Shown here piece by piece: positions 15,209 through 21,239 of a DNA stretch of 21,239 nucleotides (position 1 is its first letter; each line of letters begins with the position of its first letter). The stretch is taken from positions 1 to 21,239 of the forward strand of contig JAAEOP010000518.1 in the NCBI GenBank assembly GCA_024223125.1, in the 5' to 3' direction. Below the pieces are notes generated by a model. It saw nothing but the letters and a program-made list of their open reading frames with translations, searched no databases and was not told the DNA's origin. This DNA is from Chloroflexota bacterium. GTDB lineage: Bacteria > Chloroflexota > Anaerolineae > Promineifilales > Promineifilaceae. Made by a program: the position numbers and the translations under genes.

Positions 15209-15250
15209 CTTCACAATTCACAATCCACAATTCATTATTCATTATTCACT
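15209..15250. repeat. Heptad repeat array, right arm of the long inverted pair
   Basis: Seven-bp units ACAATTC (15213-15219), ACAATCC, ACAATTC, ATTATTC, ATTATTC (15241-15247) in the opposite orientation to 14680-14714. The two arrays bracket about 490 nt (14719-15208) that contain three palindromes and no gene, so the block looks like a composite repeat island or the scar of a mobile element. Confidence 0.85.
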
Positions 15251-15305
15251 ACCCCTTCTTATCAAGAATATTTTGTCACTGTTGGCGCGTAAGCGCCCAA
15301 GCATC

Positions 15306-15800
15306 ATGCACATCATCAGACCAGCCACACTTAATGACATACCAACCATTACAGAAATCTACAATCATGCCATCCTGCATACTGTTAATACCTTCGACAC
15401 CATACCCAAAACGGCCGTAGAACAAACGAAATGGTACGAAAGTCATAGACCCCATTACCCCATTTTAGTGGCAGAATTAGAGGGGAAAGTTGTGGGCTGG
15501 ACGGCCGTGAGCAAATGGCAAAGTAAACCCGCCTACAGTAAAACGGTCGTTGCCTCCATCTACGTCCATCCCGACCATCGCCGTCAGGGCATAGCCAAAG
15601 CGCTGGTGATGGCCTTGATAGAGGCTGCTTACACCGCCGGATTTCATGCGATTGTGATAGCCATCTCCCAGGGAAATGAAGCTAGTGTCAAATTGGCTCA
15701 AGCGTGTGGCTTTACCTTGGTCGGCGTTTTGAAAGAAATAGGTTATAAATTTGACCAGTGGATAGATGTGCATCTGATGCAGCATACAAGAGAACCCTGA
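15306..15800 (+). CDS. GNAT acetyltransferase, phosphinothricin acetyltransferase-like
   Basis: A 164-residue GNAT N-acetyltransferase of the PAT/YwnH type, which moves an acetyl group from acetyl-CoA to the amino group of small molecules such as phosphinothricin or methionine derivatives. Visible: IRPATLNDIPTITEIYNHAI (4-23), TFDTIPKT, the VASIYVHPDHRRQGIAKALV stretch whose RRQGIA is the acetyl-CoA pyrophosphate loop, and NEASVKLAQACGFTLVGVLK near the end, then KFDQWIDVHLMQH. Length is right for the family. The reading frame opens at a TTG (15273), but ATG 15306 gives the family N terminus; there is no clear Shine-Dalgarno and GCGCGTAAGCGC (15284-15295) is a small palindrome in front of it. 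Flanked by repeats on both sides and alone in its unit. The physiological substrate is unknown. Confidence 0.9.
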   Translation: MHIIRPATLNDIPTITEIYNHAILHTVNTFDTIPKTAVEQTKWYESHRPHYPILVAELEGKVVGWTAVSKWQSKPAYSKTVVASIYVHPDHRRQGIAKALVMALIEAAYTAGFHAIVIAISQGNEASVKLAQACGFTLVGVLKEIGYKFDQWIDVHLMQHTREP

Positions 15801-15813
15801 TTTATTAACTACT

Positions 15814-15850
15814 CAATCTCAGAGATTGGGAGATTAGGAGATTCAATCTC
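15814..15850. repeat. Heptad repeat array, GAGATTG family, second locus
   Basis: CAATCTC (15814-15820), then GAGATTG (15822-15828), GAGATTA (15830-15836) and GAGATTC (15838-15844) at 8-nt steps, closing with AATCTC (15845-15850). Same family as 3481-3546. It lies between the GNAT gene and the methyltransferase. Confidence 0.75.
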
Positions 15851-15906
15851 TTAATTCTCATTCAGGACATTTATTTAATCCCCAATCCAAAATAATAGAG
15901 AAAACA

Positions 15907-16647
15907 TTGAACCCAAAAAGACAAGATTTCAACGAATTTGCTACTGAATATGCCGAATACCGTCAGATAGATCCACCTGTTTTAAAAGCGCTTATTGACG
16001 CCGGTAAACTGGATAACAATACCGTGCTTTTAGAAGTTGGCTGCGGCACCGGAAATTACATTTCAGAAATTGCCCGTCGCACCCAGGCTGCCTGCCATGG
16101 GCTAGACCCGGCCCCCAAAATGCTCACTAAAGCGCAGGCAAAACCCAACGCCCACCAGATTCAATGGAACATAGGTTACGCCCGCCAGCTCAATTTTACT
16201 AACGAGCAATTTGACCTAATTTATACAGTGGACGTCAGCCACCACATTTTGCATCTACAAACCTACTTTAACGAAACGTTTCGCACCTTAAAACCGGGTG
16301 GCAAAGTTTGCACTGTCACCGATTCAGAATGGATTATCAGCCACCGGGAACCGTTAGCTACCTATTTCCCGGCCACAATCGAGGTCAACTTAGAGCGATA
16401 CCATCCGGTGGCCGAAATATTAGACTGTATGGTCCAGGCTGGATTTATAAATATTCTAGAGAAAATGGTAGAGTATCCGTATATGCTGTATGATGCAGCC
16501 GGGTACAGCCATCGCGCTTATTCATCTTTGCATTTAATTGATGATGCGGCTTTTGAGAAAGGATTGGCACGGCTGGAAGCAGATTTACAAAACAGACCGC
16601 TGCTTTGTCACTCATATTACCTTTTGTTATGGGGTGAAAAACCATGA
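15907..16647 (+). CDS. Class I SAM-dependent methyltransferase
   Basis: A 246-residue small-molecule-type methyltransferase. Motif I is LLEVGCGTGNY (41-51), motif II CHGLDPAPKML (63-73), then LIYTVDVSHHIL (motif IV region) and RTLKPGGKVCTVTDSE (motif VI). This is the UbiE/MenG-like SAM fold; the substrate is unknown. It starts at TTG 15907 with GAG about 7 nt upstream; no in-frame ATG before motif I would keep the helix FNEFATEYAEY. The stop overlaps the next start by 4 nt (ATGA, 16644-16647), so it is translationally coupled with the solute-binding protein. Whether it belongs to that system functionally is unclear. Confidence 0.88.
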   Translation: MNPKRQDFNEFATEYAEYRQIDPPVLKALIDAGKLDNNTVLLEVGCGTGNYISEIARRTQAACHGLDPAPKMLTKAQAKPNAHQIQWNIGYARQLNFTNEQFDLIYTVDVSHHILHLQTYFNETFRTLKPGGKVCTVTDSEWIISHREPLATYFPATIEVNLERYHPVAEILDCMVQAGFINILEKMVEYPYMLYDAAGYSHRAYSSLHLIDDAAFEKGLARLEADLQNRPLLCHSYYLLLWGEKP

Positions 16648-18398
16648 GATGGAAATCGTTTTTGTTGTGGGGATTTATGTTGCTGCTACTTTTGTCTGCC
16701 TGCACAACGGCCGTAGAAACAGCAGTCACCCCCACATCCACACCCATCATCATTCCCACATCTGAACTAAAAGACCGCTCCCTACGCCTCTTTTGGTGGC
16801 AGGCGCCCAAAATCATCAACCCGCACCTCACCCGTGCCACGGCCGACCGGGACGCTGCCCGCCTCATCTACGAACCGCTGGCCTCCTTTAACGGAGATGA
16901 TAAACTCGTTCCCGTTCTGGCCACAGAAATTCCCTCCGTAAGAAATGGACTGCTCGACCCCGAATTCAAATGGGTACGCTGGCAAATTCCTGCCGGGTTA
17001 AAATGGTCAGACGGCCACGGCTTCACCGCCCACGACATCAAATTCACCTACGACTTCATCATTGAAAACGGCGGCGTTAGCAAAGGAACCTACAGCGCCA
17101 TTGAAAGCATAGACGTGCTAGACCTGCAAACCGTCCAAATCAACTTCAAAGATGTCAATCCCGCCTGGGAGCTCCCCTTCGTTGGCAGTGAAGGCTTGAT
17201 TTTGCCCGGTCACATCTTTTCCGATACTGAAGCCGAGGAGATTACCCCTGTAGGAACCGGCCCGTACCAGCTTGAATCCTACAACACCGAAGAAGTCCTC
17301 TTTTTAGGCAACCAGCTTGTCACCACCGTCAAACTCATCTACACCGTCAACCTCCATTACCGTAATGCTGACGATTTATACTTTGAACGGATTGAAATGG
17401 ATGGTGGCGGTACGGCCAACGAAGCTGCCAGCGCTGTGTTAGAATTTGGCGATGTGGATTTTGCCTACAATTTACAATTGGAAGGGGATACCTTGAGCCA
17501 AATGGTTGCCGGTGAAAACAGTACCGGGCAATTACTCAACACGGTCGGCGGTACGGTGGAACAGATTTCCGTTATCCGCAATGATCCCAACGACACAACC
17601 TACAATACGCTCCACCCCTTCTTTAGTATTGAAGTGGATGAGAGTAACGCCAACGTGCGTCAGGCCATCGCCCACGCCATTGACAAAGAAGCGATTTCGG
17701 CGCTGTATGGACCAACAGGTGAAGCCACCAATGCCATGCTAGTCGCCCCGGCTGATTTCCGCAGCCCACGTGATTTTTACCCCTATGACTTGGACGCCGC
17801 CAGACAACTGCTGGCAGACGCCGGATGGGTAGATGAAAATGGAGACGGGATTGTGGAGAAAGACGGCCGTGACCTCTCCATCACCTATCGCACCAATTCC
17901 AACGCCCTGCGCCAGGACACCCAATCCATCATCCAGGAATCCCTGCAACAAATTGGCATTGATGTCAAAATAGATGTAAGCGGCCCCTTTTTCAGCTCCA
18001 ATACCACCCTGCCCAACACCGCTTACGCAGGCACATCAGACATACTCATGTTTGCGTTGGGCAACAACAATCTTGACCCTACCAGTTCCTATCTCATCGA
18101 ATGGACCTGCGGCCGTATTCCCACAGACAACAACGGTAAATGGGTTGGCCTGAACACCGCCCGCTGGTGCAATGAAGCGTATGACGCCCTGTACAACCAA
18201 TCACTCGTAGAAATTAACCCCACCGCCCGCGCTCAACTATTACAGCAAATGAATGACATGCTCGTTGAAAACGTCGTGGTTATCCCCCTGGTCAGCCGCC
18301 CCCGTGTTTCGGGTGTCAGCCATCAGCTTGATGGAGTGAACCTGACCCCTTGGGATTCTCACCTATGGAATGTGCATGAATGGAGACGCACCCCATGA
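16644..18398 (+). CDS. Family 5 solute-binding lipoprotein (oligopeptide/dipeptide-binding type)
   Basis: A 584-residue extracytoplasmic binding protein of ABC-transporter family 5 (OppA/DppA-like). The signal peptide ends in a lipobox (FMLLLLLSAC, C20), so it should be lipid-anchored outside the membrane, followed by a T/P-rich tether. Family marks: LIYEPLASFNGDDKLVPVLA, WQIPAGLKWSDGHGFTAHDI with KFTYDF, EITPVGTGPYQLESY, VRQAIAHAIDKEAI, and DLDAARQLLADAGWVDENGD. Length is normal. No permease or ATPase gene is next to it; instead it overlaps by 4 nt (ATGA) the methyltransferase upstream and the HAMP-GAF receptor downstream. This suggests it presents a ligand to the receptor, or serves transport parts coded elsewhere. 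The ligand (peptide, sugar or other) cannot be told. Family sure, role inferred. Confidence 0.92.
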   Translation: MRWKSFLLWGFMLLLLLSACTTAVETAVTPTSTPIIIPTSELKDRSLRLFWWQAPKIINPHLTRATADRDAARLIYEPLASFNGDDKLVPVLATEIPSVRNGLLDPEFKWVRWQIPAGLKWSDGHGFTAHDIKFTYDFIIENGGVSKGTYSAIESIDVLDLQTVQINFKDVNPAWELPFVGSEGLILPGHIFSDTEAEEITPVGTGPYQLESYNTEEVLFLGNQLVTTVKLIYTVNLHYRNADDLYFERIEMDGGGTANEAASAVLEFGDVDFAYNLQLEGDTLSQMVAGENSTGQLLNTVGGTVEQISVIRNDPNDTTYNTLHPFFSIEVDESNANVRQAIAHAIDKEAISALYGPTGEATNAMLVAPADFRSPRDFYPYDLDAARQLLADAGWVDENGDGIVEKDGRDLSITYRTNSNALRQDTQSIIQESLQQIGIDVKIDVSGPFFSSNTTLPNTAYAGTSDILMFALGNNNLDPTSSYLIEWTCGRIPTDNNGKWVGLNTARWCNEAYDALYNQSLVEINPTARAQLLQQMNDMLVENVVVIPLVSRPRVSGVSHQLDGVNLTPWDSHLWNVHEWRRTP

Positions 18399-20398
18399 CC
18401 AATGCAACCAAAGAGCCTGAACTAGAAACGGCCGCCCCCCCCACCCAACATTTCTCCTTCCTGCGGCGCATTCATATCAGTCGCAAACTAACCATTGGCT
18501 TCGCCATTCTGGTTATCCTCACCCTCGTCGTGGCCGGACTGAGCTATCTCGGCAGCGGCACAGCCACCGACAAAATCGAAAACACAGACCAGCTAAGAGT
18601 ACCCCTGGCCCTGGAAGCAGCCGACGCCGAATCGAACCTGCTGCGGATGCTTTCCAGCACCCGCGGCTACCTGGCCCTGGGGGATGATCGTTTCCAACGG
18701 GATTACCTCGCCTCCCGCATCGCCTTTGAAAACAACCTGGACACCCTGGAAATTTTACTGCAAACAGAAGGAAGCCAGACCGAACTGGAACGTTTACAGC
18801 AGTTACGGGCTGCTTTTGAAGAATGGGGTCAGAAACCAGAAACCCTCTTCGAACTGCGCGACAACCAGTTAGAACGAGAGCCAGCCTACGCCGTCGTCGC
18901 CACCGAAGGGACAACATTGGCCGGTAACGTGCTGCTAAATGTGCAAAAATTAATAGACAGTGTTGCCAGCGATCCTCAAATTTCAGATGTCGCCCAGTTA
19001 GAAGACCTGGCCGAATTCCAAAGCTCGTTCATGGCTACCCTGTCCGGGTTACGCAATTACACCACCACCCGCAACCGCAGCTATCGTAGTGAATACATTG
19101 CCAACCGGGAGGTGAATGAACTGGCCTGGGAGCGCATCCTGGAAAAAGAGACCCGTGGCGAGTTCAGCGATGACCAAAGCGCCCTGATTGAATCTATCAG
19201 CGCTGACCGCACCGCATTCCTAGCTTTGCCTGATGAAAAAGTATTCCCCATTTTAGAAAGTGATGGTTGGCGACAGGATTTGCTGCTGTTCCAAACGGAA
19301 ACCACCCCTCTTGCTGATGAAATGTTGACGCTGTTGGATGGCATTACCACCGACCAACAAAGTCAACTGCGTACCGAATTAAACGCCGGCAGTCAAAGCC
19401 TCATCGCCTCTCGTGATCAGATTTTAATTATCGGGGTGATTGCAATTGTGTTAGGTGCATTGTTGGCGCTTGCGTTACGGTCTAATATTGTGGGGCCAGT
19501 TAGCCGGTTAACGGCCGTGTCCGAGCGCATCCGCAGCGGCGATTTAGAAGCTGAAGCCGAAGTTGAATCCGACGACGAAATTGGCGTCCTGGCCCTGACC
19601 TTCAACCGCATGACCAGCCAACTGCGCCACAGTCTAAGACAAGTACGCAAAGAAAAAGACCGCGCCGACAACCTGCTCAATGTCGTCATTCCCATCGGGG
19701 TAGAACTCTCCTCAGAACAAGATTTCAACAAGATGCTAGAAAAAATGCTTGTCGAAGCCAAAACCTTTTGCAACGCTGACGCCGGCAGCCTCTACTTGCG
19801 AACCGAGGACGAACAGCTGCAATTTGTCATCGTCCGCAACGACAGCCAGAATATCGCTCTAGGCGGCACAACCGGCCAGAAAGTCAACTTTTCGCCGCTT
19901 AATCTGCTCAATGAGGATGGCTCCCCCAACCGGCAAAACGTAGCCGCTCAAGCCACTCACACTGGAGAATCCATCAATATTCCCAGTGTGTACCAGGCAG
20001 CCGACTTCAATTTTTCCGGCCCCCTCCGCTTTGATGAGCAGACCGGATACCGTACCGAATCCATGCTCACCATTCCTCTGAAAAACAGTCTAGACGAGGT
20101 CAAGGGAGTGTTGCAACTCCTCAATGCGATAGACCCCCAAACCGGTCAGGCCACCCCCTTTGACCTCAACTTACAGCAGATGATGGAATCCTTTTCATCG
20201 TTAGCCGTGGCCGCCCTAGAAGCGTATATTCGGGAACAAGCCTTGCGCCAGGAAATTCAACAGTTACGTATTGAAATTGATGAGGCAAAATTACAAAAGA
20301 CTGTCAGCGACACGGTAGATTCTGAATTCTTCCAGAATTTGCAAGCCAAAGCGGCCGATATTCGCCGCCGTCGTCGGAAAAAGAGAGATAGTGAATAG
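18395..20398 (+). CDS. Transmembrane receptor with tandem helical sensor, HAMP and GAF domains
   Basis: A 667-residue membrane receptor. TM1 is about 34-52, an extracytoplasmic region of about 290 residues follows, TM2 is about 342-363, HAMP about 364-416 (NIVGPVSRLTAVSERIRSGD; DEIGVLALTFNRM), a short coiled coil, GAF about 440-620, and a C-terminal coiled coil ending in a basic tail (RRRRRKKR). The outer part has two CHASE3-like helical modules, marked by RGYLALGDDRFQRDYLASR (about 90-108) and LRNYTTTRNRSYRSEYIANR (about 219-238). There is no kinase, cyclase, GGDEF or methyl-accepting domain, so output must be by protein contact or GAF ligand state. Start at 18395 forms ATGA with the binding-protein stop and has GGAG 9 nt upstream; ATG 18380 is the alternative. 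Its stop lies in a heptad repeat, 50 nt before the MinD-like gene. Confidence 0.88.
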   Translation: MTNATKEPELETAAPPTQHFSFLRRIHISRKLTIGFAILVILTLVVAGLSYLGSGTATDKIENTDQLRVPLALEAADAESNLLRMLSSTRGYLALGDDRFQRDYLASRIAFENNLDTLEILLQTEGSQTELERLQQLRAAFEEWGQKPETLFELRDNQLEREPAYAVVATEGTTLAGNVLLNVQKLIDSVASDPQISDVAQLEDLAEFQSSFMATLSGLRNYTTTRNRSYRSEYIANREVNELAWERILEKETRGEFSDDQSALIESISADRTAFLALPDEKVFPILESDGWRQDLLLFQTETTPLADEMLTLLDGITTDQQSQLRTELNAGSQSLIASRDQILIIGVIAIVLGALLALALRSNIVGPVSRLTAVSERIRSGDLEAEAEVESDDEIGVLALTFNRMTSQLRHSLRQVRKEKDRADNLLNVVIPIGVELSSEQDFNKMLEKMLVEAKTFCNADAGSLYLRTEDEQLQFVIVRNDSQNIALGGTTGQKVNFSPLNLLNEDGSPNRQNVAAQATHTGESINIPSVYQAADFNFSGPLRFDEQTGYRTESMLTIPLKNSLDEVKGVLQLLNAIDPQTGQATPFDLNLQQMMESFSSLAVAALEAYIREQALRQEIQQLRIEIDEAKLQKTVSDTVDSEFFQNLQAKAADIRRRRRKKRDSE

Positions 20399-20430
20399 TG
20401 GCTGGTAACTGGTACAAACCACTAACCACC
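20395..20430. repeat. Heptad repeat array, CTAGTGG family, second locus
   Basis: ATAGTGG (20395-20401), CTGGTAA, CTGGTAC (20409-20415), then inverted units (AACCACTAACCACC, 20417-20430). The second half matches 4780-4791 almost exactly. The first unit contains the TAG stop of the receptor gene, and the array fills the gap to the MinD-like gene. Confidence 0.75.
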
Positions 20431-20448
20431 ATTTACAAGGATACACAT

Positions 20449-21204
20449 ATGACTCAAATCATTTCCATACACTCATTTCGTGGCGGGACGGGAAAATCCA
20501 ACACCACCGCCAACATTGCCACCATGATGGCTTTGAACGGCTTGAAGGTAGCTGTCGTAGATACCGACTTAAATTCACCTGGCATCCATATTCCTTTTAA
20601 GTTTGATCTGGAAAACCCGGAACTGGGGTATGTCCTCAATCATTTTTTGTGGGGAGAATGTGACATTGAGGAAGCAGCCTATGATGTCACTTCCAACTTA
20701 GACGCCGATGTGTCTGGTCAGGTTTTTCTGGTTCCGGGCAGCATCCAAACGGCCGACATCTCACGCCTGTTACGGGAAGGATACGATGTAGGGCTGTTGA
20801 ATGATGGCTTTGACGATTTGATTGACGCTCTGGAACTGGACGCACTGCTGGTAGACACCCATCCCGGTCTAAGCAATGAAACACTTCTCTCCATGGCTAT
20901 TACAGACATATTATTGATTACCCTACGGCCGGATCATCAAGATTATCAGGGCACGGCCGTAACTGTCGAAGTAGCCCGTAAACTCCAGGTGCCTGATCTG
21001 CGTCTCATCATCAACAAAATACCAGACGTGTATGATTTCACTCAAGTGCGCGAATTGGTAGAAAGAAAATACCGTTGCGGTGTAGCTGCCATCCTCCCTC
21101 ACGCCGACGAAATGATGAGCCTGGCCAGCCGAGATATATTTGTCTTACGTTATCCCAATCACACCATTTCCCAGCAAATCAAAACATTAGCCAACACCTT
21201 TTAA
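20449..21204 (+). CDS. MinD/ParA-like P-loop ATPase
   Basis: A 251-residue deviant-Walker ATPase of the MinD/ParA/Mrp class, a dimeric switch that positions proteins or DNA. The P loop is HSFRGGTGKSNTTAN (8-22): K16 and S17 are intact, but the signature lysine expected at position 11 is R11. VAVVDTDLNSPG (34-45) is the switch I/A' region, ALLVDTHPGLS the Walker B strand, and LRLIINKIPD the adenine-contact asparagine. No ParB, MinE, flagellar or FHA partner is in the window. ATG at 20449 has AAGGA 7 nt upstream; a GTG at 20398 in frame would read through the heptad repeat and is rejected. The C terminus lacks a clear amphipathic membrane-targeting helix rich in lysine. It probably acts with the upstream HAMP-GAF receptor; more genes may follow beyond the window. 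Confidence 0.9.
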   Translation: MTQIISIHSFRGGTGKSNTTANIATMMALNGLKVAVVDTDLNSPGIHIPFKFDLENPELGYVLNHFLWGECDIEEAAYDVTSNLDADVSGQVFLVPGSIQTADISRLLREGYDVGLLNDGFDDLIDALELDALLVDTHPGLSNETLLSMAITDILLITLRPDHQDYQGTAVTVEVARKLQVPDLRLIINKIPDVYDFTQVRELVERKYRCGVAAILPHADEMMSLASRDIFVLRYPNHTISQQIKTLANTF

Positions 21205-21206
21205 AA

Positions 21207-21227
21207 GAATAATGAATAGCGAATGAA
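21207..21227. repeat. Heptad repeat, GAATAAT family, third locus
   Basis: GAATAAT (21207-21213), GAATAGC and GAATGAA (21221-21227) begin 3 nt after the MinD-like gene's stop and may continue beyond the window edge. Confidence 0.65.
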
Positions 21228-21239
21228 TCCTCACTTCAC

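Noticed and set aside
18519..18917. 132-codon arginine-rich minus-strand frame inside the receptor gene
   Set aside because: Lies opposite the sensor domain coding sequence, with no start signal or recognisable motif.
20398..20448. GTG start that would extend the MinD-like ATPase by 17 residues
   Set aside because: It reads through the heptad array and overlaps the receptor stop; ATG 20449 has a good ribosome site and gives the standard short N terminus before the P loop.

Overview
This 21.2 kb window looks like chromosomal DNA of a free-living bacterium of roughly even base composition. The gene set fits Chloroflexota (Anaerolineae and relatives) best: a YvcK protein with an N-terminal membrane anchor, a nucleotide-transporter-like protein fused to HEAT repeats and a cyclic-nucleotide domain, a receptor ending in HAMP and GAF domains next to an orphan MinD-like ATPase, and dense heptanucleotide intergenic repeats. 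The taxon is inferred; there is no rRNA or tRNA in the window. I see no phage, plasmid, insertion-sequence transposase or CRISPR array.

Layout. 1-366 (minus): 5' part of a family 2 glycosyltransferase running off the left edge. 600-989 (plus): a single-domain response regulator. 997-4593 (minus): mtnA (methionine salvage), then rfbF and rfbG (CDP-glucose branch of surface sugar synthesis), then an FmdE-domain protein. 4594-4817: a divergent control region with two back-to-back sigma70-type promoters. 4818-8240 (plus): yvcK, gap, a MazG-like nucleotide pyrophosphohydrolase and a metallophosphoesterase, the last two overlapping by 4 nt. 8312-8614 (minus): a small membrane protein. 8640-9318: non-coding DNA upstream of dnaA and a weak oriC candidate. 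9319-10713: dnaA, followed by a strong terminator. 10972-14658: a 1228-residue transporter-like/HEAT/CNBD protein. 14680-15250: an island of nested inverted repeats with no gene. 15306-15800: a GNAT acetyltransferase. 15907-21204 (plus): a tight cluster of methyltransferase, solute-binding lipoprotein, transmembrane HAMP-GAF receptor and MinD-like ATPase. The first three are joined by ATGA overlaps; the ATPase follows after 50 nt.

How the genes work together. rfbF/rfbG supply a CDP-sugar that glycosyltransferases could use. YvcK (a cell-wall/carbon-flux regulator in other bacteria) beside gap groups central carbon genes. The most interesting functional unit is the 16.6-21.2 kb cluster: a binding lipoprotein without permease or ATPase, a receptor without a kinase, cyclase or methyl-accepting output, and a MinD-like ATPase whose signature lysine is arginine. 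I read it as a possible sensory or positioning module, which is inference.

Two genome-wide style signals stand out. (1) Most intergenic gaps carry short tandem repeats with a 7-8 bp period, of several unrelated sequence families, often arranged as inverted pairs and often beginning in the last codons of a gene. (2) The palindromic octamer ACGGCCGT occurs 26 times by hand count (about 0.3 expected by chance), inside genes and on both coding strands, resembling the HIP1 phenomenon of cyanobacteria.
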